DNA of 6,447 nt. Source: Candidatus Saccharimonadota bacterium. GTDB taxonomy: Bacteria; Patescibacteriota; Saccharimonadia; Saccharimonadales; Saccharimonadaceae. This document shows positions 1 to 5,051 of this stretch, piece by piece. The stretch spans positions 1 through 6,447 of the forward strand of contig JAUNAO010000032.1 of assembly GCA_030527565.1 (NCBI GenBank), written 5' to 3'. The position numbers and the translations under genes were made by a program. Each line of letters opens with the position of its first letter. Positions within the stretch are counted from its first letter, which is position 1. Under the pieces are notes generated by a model. That model had not been told where the DNA came from. It was given only the letters and a program-made list of their open reading frames with translations, and did no database searches.

Positions 1-275
1 TAACTTTGAAAGACAAACCCAATTCTATGGTTCCGATAACTATCCCAATCCTTATCGCGGAAACGTTTTGTCGAAACTTCATTAATCTTCAGGTCACCAG
101 AAGTATATTTATCGAGTCCGCCGATAATGTTGAGGAGTGTCGTTTTTCCTGAGCCGCTTGGCCCTAAAATTGCCGTAAATTCAGACTCGCGAAAATTAAT
201 TTTAATATCGCGCAAAACCTTATGTTGCACGCCAGCAACATCATAGACCTTCGTAACTCCCTTTAACTCTAGCAT
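1..275 (-). CDS. ABC transporter ATP-binding protein, MacB/LolD type (N-terminal part)
   Basis: The reverse strand gives 91 residues starting MLELKGVTKVYDVAG and running off the left edge. The Walker A motif GPSGSGKTT lies at residues 38-46 (nucleotide-binding Lys44) and the Q-loop FVFQ ends at Gln90. The Walker B, signature and H-loop motifs lie outside the window. The N-terminus with 'LRDI' before Walker A, and 'IIGGLDKYTSGDL' after it, fits the MacB/LolD/FtsE group of ATPases that power export, lipoprotein release or mechanotransmission permeases. In many Gram-positive and CPR genomes this domain is fused to, or followed by, a FtsX-like permease, which cannot be seen here. The ATG at 275-273 is chosen because the family N-terminus begins there and a TATAAT box sits 9 bases upstream. 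GGAAG at 284-280 could act as a Shine-Dalgarno if transcription starts further upstream. The substrate cannot be inferred. Confidence 0.93.
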   Translation of the reverse strand, partial: MLELKGVTKVYDVAGVQHKVLRDIKINFRESEFTAILGPSGSGKTTLLNIIGGLDKYTSGDLKINEVSTKRFRDKDWDSYRNHRIGFVFQS

Positions 276-284
276 TATTCTTCC

Positions 285-293
285 ATTATAACA
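285..293 (-). promoter_or_regulatory. Extended -10 promoter for the ABC transporter gene
   Basis: Read on the minus strand, 293-285 is TGTTATAAT: a perfect TATAAT hexamer preceded by the TGn extension. No good -35 is seen 17 bases further upstream, which is tolerated when the extension is present. A start about 7 bases downstream would leave a leader of only about 3 bases before the ATG at 275. Inferred by eye, not mapped. Confidence 0.55.
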
Positions 294-300
294 AAGTTTA

Positions 301-330
301 TGATTTTTTATAATTTTTTGTGATTTTTTG
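301..330. repeat. Three phased T6 tracts (tandem 10-bp units), likely bent DNA
   Basis: Three consecutive decamers, TGATTTTTTA, TAATTTTTTG and TGATTTTTTG, place T6 runs at 304-309, 314-319 and 324-329, exactly one helical turn apart. Phased A/T tracts are a known cause of intrinsic DNA curvature. The array lies between two divergent promoters: upstream of the -10 of the sensor operon (344-349), covering its -35/UP region, and upstream of the -10 of the ABC gene (290-285). The sequence pattern is seen directly; the effect on transcription is inferred. Confidence 0.6.
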
Positions 331-337
331 AAACCTT

Positions 338-359
338 TTATGTTATTATAGAAACATAA
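338..359. promoter_or_regulatory. Inverted repeat over the sensor-operon promoter, possible operator
   Basis: TTATGTT (338-344) and AACATAA (353-359) form a perfect 7-bp inverted repeat with an 8-base spacer. It overlaps the -10 box and the predicted transcription start of the downstream operon. This is a plausible site for a dimeric regulator. It is AT-rich and short, so chance cannot be excluded. Confidence 0.35.
341..349 (+). promoter_or_regulatory. Extended -10 promoter for the sensor/CAP operon
   Basis: TG at 341-342, one base, then TATTAT at 344-349 gives an extended -10 (5 of 6 matches to TATAAT). TTGTGA at 318-323 is the best -35-like hexamer, but its 20-base spacing is too long, so the TGn element probably carries recognition. 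Transcription would start near 356, leaving a leader of about 17 bases that contains the Shine-Dalgarno at 361-367. Confidence 0.5.
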
Positions 360-360
360 C

Positions 361-367
361 AAGGAGG
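361..367 (+). promoter_or_regulatory. Strong ribosome binding site deciding a GTG start
   Basis: AAGGAGG lies 5 bases before the GTG at 373. It is the strongest Shine-Dalgarno in the window and fixes the non-ATG start of the sensor gene. It contrasts with the near-absence of leaders at the other promoters here. Confidence 0.8.
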
Positions 368-372
368 TCATA

Positions 373-1710
373 GTGCAATTAATTGCAATTTTACTTATTA
401 CCGTGTCGATCTTGACCATACTTTCGGGTATTGCTGTCTTCTTTGGCTCGAACAAATCAGATCGCTCACGCTCGGCGTGGTTCTTTCTCTCTACTTTATT
501 CGCATTTGCTTGGATGATCTCGATCTCACTTTTCTTGATCGCGAAACCGGACTGGAAAGACAACATGACGCTCGTCGTCGATATCACCTACATCAGCGCG
601 ATCTTTATTGATATTGCTTTGCTTGGGTATATTGTTTGGAAGCAGAAGTTCGGAAAGGTCCTAACGAGCATTTTCTTCGTGATCGGTTTGATTCTTGCTG
701 GATTTATTATTTATAATCCAAACCTCCTCTATACCGAAATCGTTTTTGCAAATTCAGGTAATTCTTTGGTTACAAACGTCGGTCCGTTTTACTTTGTCTA
801 CGTCGCTTTCTTCTGTTGTCTCGTTCCGGCTATTCTGATTTCCCTTCTGAAAAAAGTTTGGAAAGGGAGTTCGTTTCGTTCACACGGTGGTGACCTCGTT
901 CTCTTAATCGGGTTTGCAATTTCCGGCACAATGTCCTTGATTTTCAATCTCATTCTTCCGTTCTGGACTTGGAATTATATTTGGCTAGGCCCTCTCGCGA
1001 TTTCAACAACAATCATTGCGTTCTATTACACGATTCTCCGCTATCGTTCGTTGAGCCTTTCTTCACGTTGGCTAAAAATACTTTCTTATATTGTCATTGT
1101 CGCTTCATGTGCAGTCATTTATATTGTTATCTTCTACATCATTTTCGCCGCCATGTTCCGCGGCTCTTCGCCATCGCCAGAAGTGATTATCTTAAACTTC
1201 GTCATGATTGCAATCGTGCTTGCGTTGATCCCGGCGACCAATGAACTTAATATGTTTATTCGCTCATTAATCTCAAATCAACAAGTTGATATGCTATATA
1301 TTATTAAGAAACTTTCTCGCGTCCCGCCTAAAGGTGTTGATATTAAAGAACTCGCTGCTTTTCTCGCTGAACACATGCATTTTGAATACATCGGCATTTT
1401 AATCGGCGACACAGTTTACGGTTCTGATGGACGTAAAATCCCAACCAGCAGTATTGACCTTGTCTCGAAACTTGGCAATCCTGAAAATGGTATTTGGCAA
1501 GAGTTTAACGAGGAAGATGCAGTTTGGCGTGAACTAGACTTTTCGGCAGTTGCCGCACTTCGCAATGCTTCTGGGAAAACTTTCGGACAAGTTCTCGTTG
1601 GCCAGCCACTCGGCAAAGTCAGTTTTTCTCGGCGTGATTTAGTTCAGGTCGAGACAATTATCAACCTCGCAGCCGTCATTATCGATTCTAAACTTCATAA
1701 AAAGGCATAA
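373..1710 (+). CDS. Kinase-less 7TM-type sensor protein with GAF-like C-terminus
   Basis: A 445-residue membrane protein beginning with GTG. About nine hydrophobic segments are seen (roughly 2-24, 35-56, 66-88, 94-113, 136-159, 173-196, 202-222, 232-262 and 270-289). The first seven or so resemble the N-terminal 7TM sensor region found in some histidine kinases, including the short 'WMISISLFLI' and 'YYTILRYRSLSL' patterns. After the membrane part, residues about 300-440 look like a small cytoplasmic GAF-like domain ending 'FGQVLVGQPLGKVSFSRRDL', followed by a helix. The stretch resembles the GAF end 'LLVGEKLSGDPYTREDL' seen in 7TM kinases. No His-kinase phosphoacceptor or ATPase domain follows: the gene stops and the CAP gene begins 3 bases later. 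It may therefore sense a ligand or membrane state and act through a partner, or have a purely structural role. The family resemblance is from memory and moderate; the ligand is unknown. Confidence 0.75.
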   Translation: MQLIAILLITVSILTILSGIAVFFGSNKSDRSRSAWFFLSTLFAFAWMISISLFLIAKPDWKDNMTLVVDITYISAIFIDIALLGYIVWKQKFGKVLTSIFFVIGLILAGFIIYNPNLLYTEIVFANSGNSLVTNVGPFYFVYVAFFCCLVPAILISLLKKVWKGSSFRSHGGDLVLLIGFAISGTMSLIFNLILPFWTWNYIWLGPLAISTTIIAFYYTILRYRSLSLSSRWLKILSYIVIVASCAVIYIVIFYIIFAAMFRGSSPSPEVIILNFVMIAIVLALIPATNELNMFIRSLISNQQVDMLYIIKKLSRVPPKGVDIKELAAFLAEHMHFEYIGILIGDTVYGSDGRKIPTSSIDLVSKLGNPENGIWQEFNEEDAVWRELDFSAVAALRNASGKTFGQVLVGQPLGKVSFSRRDLVQVETIINLAAVIIDSKLHKKA

Positions 1711-1713
1711 TTG

Positions 1714-2679
1714 ATGGCATCAGGCTTATTAAAACAATCTCGGTCAACAATCCTTTGGTCAATCAACGCAGCAGCAATTTTGATCGCAGGGATTTTGGTT
1801 TCGAGTGCGATTTGGCTGAATGGCGGTATTGAATTCCGTGTCGTTGGCGAACGTTCTGATGTCGTTGAAGATGCGGCTGGTGAAATGGCGCTTCTCGAAT
1901 CGGTATCAAATTCTGATGCCGAAATTGATAATTCGACAATTTCCGACCTCGATAATTTAGATTATGTTTCAACCACTAGTCATGAATTTGATAGCACCGC
2001 GGTTGCTACGGGTGAACTCTGGAACGAAAAGTCGATTGTTATTTATGCTACACCAGACACCGACATTTGCGTCGGCGGTGCATTGTCGGATCTTGGTGAT
2101 ATGTATTGGCAGACCTCAAACCAAGACGTTATCACCGGATTCTATGATGGCGCTAGGACATGGCTCGGTTATTCGTCGGACACTTGTCGCTACCCAGTTA
2201 TTTCTGGCATTGGCACAACTACTGTGACCGCCGGAACTTATGACGGAAAGCGCAAAGATTCAATTACGGTTACCGTCGTCGAGCCGCCAGTCGACCAGTG
2301 GGAACACGAAGTCCTGACCTTAGTCAACAAAATTCGCGTCAAAAATGGTCTCAGCCAACTCGCTTGGAGCGATGCTTGTGATTCGGCCGCTTTGACTCGT
2401 GCAAAAGAAACTATCAAGAACTACGCCCATACCCGCCCAGACGGCTCAAGCTGGGCAACCGCCTGTCCAGTCCCAGCTTCTGGCGGGACGAGTGGTGAGA
2501 ATCTCGCAGTCGGTAACGCTGCCGTTTCGCCGGCTACCGTTGTTGCGCTCTGGATGGGTTCCGAGTCGCATCGCGCAAACATCTTAAACTCCGATTATAC
2601 GAATTTGTCGGTCGGGTTCGTCTTTGATTTGAATACAAATTACAAGACCCACTGGTCGCAAATCTTCAGTACGTATTAA
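1714..2679 (+). CDS. Membrane-anchored Ig-like and CAP/SCP-domain protein
   Basis: A 321-residue protein. One hydrophobic anchor (about residues 13-36) is followed by an acidic, Ser/Thr/Asp-rich linker (about 45-100). A beta-rich Ig-like (Big_2-like) region at about 107-192 has two cysteines that could pair. The CAP/SCP (PF00188) domain spans about 196-321. CAP hallmarks are visible: His239 in HTRPDG, Glu262 in GENLAVG, W-M-G-S-E-S-H-R-A-N-I-L at 280-291, and His313 in HWSQIF. Together these give the His/Glu cavity of the family. Bacterial CAP proteins are exported and usually of unknown activity; some bind the wall or lipids. ATG at 1714 is preferred over TTG at 1711. AAAAAGG ends 8 bases before the ATG, and both starts leave the anchor unchanged. 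It is almost certainly co-transcribed with the preceding sensor gene (3-base gap). The protein should face outside, tethered to the membrane. Confidence 0.88.
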   Translation: MASGLLKQSRSTILWSINAAAILIAGILVSSAIWLNGGIEFRVVGERSDVVEDAAGEMALLESVSNSDAEIDNSTISDLDNLDYVSTTSHEFDSTAVATGELWNEKSIVIYATPDTDICVGGALSDLGDMYWQTSNQDVITGFYDGARTWLGYSSDTCRYPVISGIGTTTVTAGTYDGKRKDSITVTVVEPPVDQWEHEVLTLVNKIRVKNGLSQLAWSDACDSAALTRAKETIKNYAHTRPDGSSWATACPVPASGGTSGENLAVGNAAVSPATVVALWMGSESHRANILNSDYTNLSVGFVFDLNTNYKTHWSQIFSTY

Positions 2680-3614
2680 ATTTGTTCGAAAAACGCTTTT
2701 TCGAACTCCGTTCCGAAATCTCGAATGTTTTTATAGTGAATATTATTTGTCATTACTACGACTATAAAGTTTCTCTTTTGTTCTGGAAAACTTACGATTG
2801 CGGCATCATGGTAAATACTCCAGTATTCACCCGTATAATTCCAGCCGACCTTATTATAAACTTTTACCCTTTCCGAAAAACCGCTCGGTAAACCCTGTCG
2901 CCAATTATAAGTTGTCCGCGGTTGATTTAAGAACGAGTCAAACATTTTTGCGACCAGTTCTTGATTCTTAATTTCCGGATGATCATAAAAACGTCGCATG
3001 ATCGCCGTGATATCTCGCACATTAGAAGTCAAAGTTGAAATATTAGAATCAAGAATCTCGTAGTCCTCGACGACAATCCGATCAAGTTCGTTTTGCCCGA
3101 TCATTCCCCACAAAGTTTCCGCACAGACCGAATTTGATTCTCGAATCGAAAGGTCTAAACATTCCAGAATAGTTTTTCCAGTTTTGCCCGCTCTCATTGA
3201 GCCATCCCACGTGCCATTCTCGATACGACGATATCCTTCATAAACTACAAATAATTTATAAAGTGAGGCCGTATTATAATTCTCATCCGCATTGTAAATT
3301 CCAACCTCCTCTTCGCGGTCTAGATCATAAATTAATACACTCCGGTTCCCGCGCACGCTACTCGCAAAACGGTCAACCACATCTTGAAAATCGACCGCCG
3401 GAATTTCCGGAGTATTAATCCCGGGATCCCCTTCTGGATTTTCGATCTCTACTTCGCTAGAATTACTCCCTCCCTGTTCTGCGGAACTTTGAACCGCGCT
3501 TTCGTCCGTTAAAATTCGGACTAAATTTAGCACCCCAAAAATACCAAACCCCGTCGCGAGGCACAGCAAAATCGCTGCTACGGCTTTACGCTGATTAATC
3601 GCTCTAAAAACCAC
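2676..3614 (-). CDS. Class A beta-lactamase-like serine hydrolase, membrane anchored
   Basis: A 312-residue protein with an N-terminal membrane anchor (about 11-33), a low-complexity Ser/Glu/Pro/Gly-rich linker (about 36-72) and a class A beta-lactamase-like (PF13354) domain from about 75 to 312. The SxxK motif is Ser117-Leu-Tyr-Lys120, the usual acylation site. The SxN position reads Ser160-Asn-Ser162. The third motif is Lys255-Val-Gly257 in place of KTG. No convincing ExxLN (deacylating Glu) is seen, so true beta-lactam hydrolysis is doubtful. A role on peptidoglycan peptides, or as a serine peptidase, is more likely (inference). The start is GTG at 3614: GAGGAA at 3628-3623 precedes it at good spacing, with AGGA ending 9 bases upstream. 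The first 37 bases overlap the end of the capA-like gene, pointing to translational coupling. Its 3' end overlaps the convergent CAP gene by 4 bases. Confidence 0.88.
   Translation of the reverse strand: MVFRAINQRKAVAAILLCLATGFGIFGVLNLVRILTDESAVQSSAEQGGSNSSEVEIENPEGDPGINTPEIPAVDFQDVVDRFASSVRGNRSVLIYDLDREEEVGIYNADENYNTASLYKLFVVYEGYRRIENGTWDGSMRAGKTGKTILECLDLSIRESNSVCAETLWGMIGQNELDRIVVEDYEILDSNISTLTSNVRDITAIMRRFYDHPEIKNQELVAKMFDSFLNQPRTTYNWRQGLPSGFSERVKVYNKVGWNYTGEYWSIYHDAAIVSFPEQKRNFIVVVMTNNIHYKNIRDFGTEFEKAFFEQI
2684..2706. terminator. Perfect 10-bp hairpin at the convergent gene junction
   Basis: GTTCGAAAAA (2684-2693), loop CGC (2694-2696) and TTTTTCGAAC (2697-2706) pair perfectly. On the plus strand it begins 4 bases after the stop of the CAP gene. 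On the minus strand it lies within the last codons of the serine hydrolase, ending 5 bases before its stop. No clear U-tract follows on either strand, so it is not a textbook intrinsic terminator. It could be a bidirectional terminator or an mRNA 3'-end stabiliser. Confidence 0.45.
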
Positions 3615-5017
3615 TTTGTTGTTTCCTCATCCATTAATTTAACCTGCATCTCGTTTCCATAAACCGTTGGCTGAATTCGAGTCTGTAAAAGCTTCCCGTT
3701 ATAGAAATAATGCTCCAAAACTAGACTCCGCGTTGTCCCCGGCCACCAAACTTGATCAAAGAACAAATTTCCAAGTCCATAATAAATCGCTCCTTCATTG
3801 TAAAGTTCGAAAGTTTGCGGCTGGTGCGCACTCGTTCCGACAACCACATCCGCACCAAGATCAATCAAATGCCGGAAAAATCCAATCTGATCACCTGCTG
3901 CCGAATCCGCCCGATCGCAAATCGGATCTTCATATTTCGAAGCATACGCATTACACTCATAATACTGCACATCGACAATCACAAAATCTCCCCGCGCTTT
4001 CGCCTCCGCAATCTCCGCCGCCGCTTTCTCCTCGTAATACTGATTTGCGCCAGGCGTTTGATCATAAGTCGCCCCACCCGTCGAAAGATTATACGCAAAC
4101 ATCGTAATGTTCGTCCCTTTTTTTGAAATTGTAATCGCCTGCGCCGCCTCTTCCGCCGTCTTTCCGCCACCAACAGCTAAAATTCCATTTTCATTATAAA
4201 AATCAATCGTCTCTTTCGCCGCCGCATCGCCACAATCGAGATTATGATTCCCAGTCAGCTCGACAATATCCAGCCCAATATCTAGTAGAGTCGATTTAAA
4301 TCTCGGATCCGAACAAATATTTGCGCCGCTCGCGCCATTCGAAAACGACGATTCGTTTGAGGTGTGCGTTAAATCAAAACTCTTTAAATATTCCGCAATA
4401 TTTTCCGAAAAGTAAGTTGCGTCATTGACCGAATATAATTTTCGATTCATCCCACGCGACAAAGCCGTTACGCCAGTCTGCGCGAAAGTTAAAACCGAAT
4501 TTTCGTCCGGCCAAGTTTTCGAAAACCTTTCTGAGACTAGTGGCGCAATTTCCTCCGCATATTTTTCCGAACTAAATTTAATAACCCGAAATCTCGCCCC
4601 GCTGACAAAATCATCCAAATAATATTTCCCCTCGTACTTCAATAATTTCTTTGTAGCATCTAGCGCGGATACACTTATAAAATCTTGCTCGGATCCAGCC
4701 TCGGTCAGGACACTATAAAAATCCGTAACTGGCACTAAAATATCATACAAAAATTCGCCTTCCGAGAGTTCTGGTTTTTCCGAATATTCCGCCGCCGAAA
4801 TCGAAACATCTGCATCAATCCGAACATCTTCTGTAAAAATCCCCGCTAAAACTTCCTTCTCCGCTTCATTCAAACTCTCATCATAAGTCACTATACCGGG
4901 CACATAAAAAATTCCAGTTCCAGTCAAAGCTTGAGTCCCAAAAATTCCGGCTACAAACGCAACAATAAATAGTAAACCACACCCTAAGAACAATCTCCCA
5001 CGCTGCCTTGTTTTCAT
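3578..5017 (-). CDS. CapA-family (PGA_cap) metallophosphoesterase-like protein, membrane anchored
   Basis: A 479-residue protein with an N-terminal anchor (about 9-31), an N-terminal region of about 140 residues containing 'LVPVTDFYS', and a PGA_cap (PF09587) domain from about 175 to 450. Motifs in order: TGVTALSRG 181-189, SNESSF 220-225, GNHNLD 256-261, GTSAHQPQ 394-401 and GLGNLFFDQ 414-422. The last three are typical of CapA, the calcineurin-like protein first linked to poly-gamma-glutamate capsule export. The usual GDxM/L metal-binding start of the domain is replaced by TGVTA. I recall this from a separate CapA subfamily with an N-terminal extension, so it is probably a lineage trait rather than damage. 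No capBC-like ligase genes are in the window, so poly-glutamate synthesis is not supported; an envelope or polymer-modifying role is more cautious. ATG at 5017 follows a TATAAT by 6 bases with no Shine-Dalgarno. It is the first gene of a two-gene operon. Confidence 0.9.
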   Translation of the reverse strand: MKTRQRGRLFLGCGLLFIVAFVAGIFGTQALTGTGIFYVPGIVTYDESLNEAEKEVLAGIFTEDVRIDADVSISAAEYSEKPELSEGEFLYDILVPVTDFYSVLTEAGSEQDFISVSALDATKKLLKYEGKYYLDDFVSGARFRVIKFSSEKYAEEIAPLVSERFSKTWPDENSVLTFAQTGVTALSRGMNRKLYSVNDATYFSENIAEYLKSFDLTHTSNESSFSNGASGANICSDPRFKSTLLDIGLDIVELTGNHNLDCGDAAAKETIDFYNENGILAVGGGKTAEEAAQAITISKKGTNITMFAYNLSTGGATYDQTPGANQYYEEKAAAEIAEAKARGDFVIVDVQYYECNAYASKYEDPICDRADSAAGDQIGFFRHLIDLGADVVVGTSAHQPQTFELYNEGAIYYGLGNLFFDQVWWPGTTRSLVLEHYFYNGKLLQTRIQPTVYGNEMQVKLMDEETTKWFLERLISVKP

Positions 5018-5023
5018 AATCTT

Positions 5024-5032
5024 ATTATAGCA
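5024..5032 (-). promoter_or_regulatory. Extended -10 promoter of the capA-like operon, leaderless
   Basis: Read on the minus strand, 5032-5024 is TGCTATAAT, a perfect extended -10. Only 6 bases separate it from the ATG at 5017, so the usual start point (about 7 bases downstream) falls on the A of the start codon. This predicts a leaderless mRNA. No -35 is recognisable. Confidence 0.65.
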
Positions 5033-5036
5033 TGTA

Positions 5037-5045
5037 TGCTATAAT
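5037..5045 (+). promoter_or_regulatory. Extended -10 promoter of the GH97 gene, leaderless
   Basis: TGCTATAAT at 5037-5045 mirrors the box on the other strand. It ends 6 bases before the ATG at 5052, so transcription is predicted to begin at or within a base or two of the start codon. There is no Shine-Dalgarno and no -35. An in-frame TAG at 5028-5030 excludes a start further upstream. Confidence 0.65.
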
Positions 5046-5051
5046 AAAATC

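Larger units (their letters stand above)
5022..5047. promoter_or_regulatory. 26-bp palindrome uniting two divergent promoters
   Basis: TTATTATAGCAT (5022-5033), spacer GT, ATGCTATAATAA (5036-5047): a perfect 12-bp inverted repeat. The symmetry continues outward to the start codons. Over 5015-5054, 17 of 20 pairs are complementary and CAT/ATG sit at the two ends. It holds the -10 boxes of both divergent genes. It could also be an operator for a dimeric repressor. Base pairs were counted directly; function is inferred. Confidence 0.75.

Noticed and set aside
1711..1713. TTG as the start of the CAP protein
   Set aside because: The ATG at 1714 follows directly, keeps the same anchor and has acceptable spacing from AAAAAGG; TTG remains possible but less likely.
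3667..4126. Two plus-strand frames of 124-146 codons opposite the capA-like gene
   Set aside because: They are mirror images of the conserved PGA_cap domain; their products are His/Arg/Pro-rich with no known fold and no ribosome site.
3979..4173. A very Arg/Lys-rich 64-residue peptide on the minus strand, resembling a nucleic-acid-binding tail
   Set aside because: It is an alternative reading frame of the capA-like gene, and the basic runs come from GCC/GCG/GAG-rich codons in the real frame.
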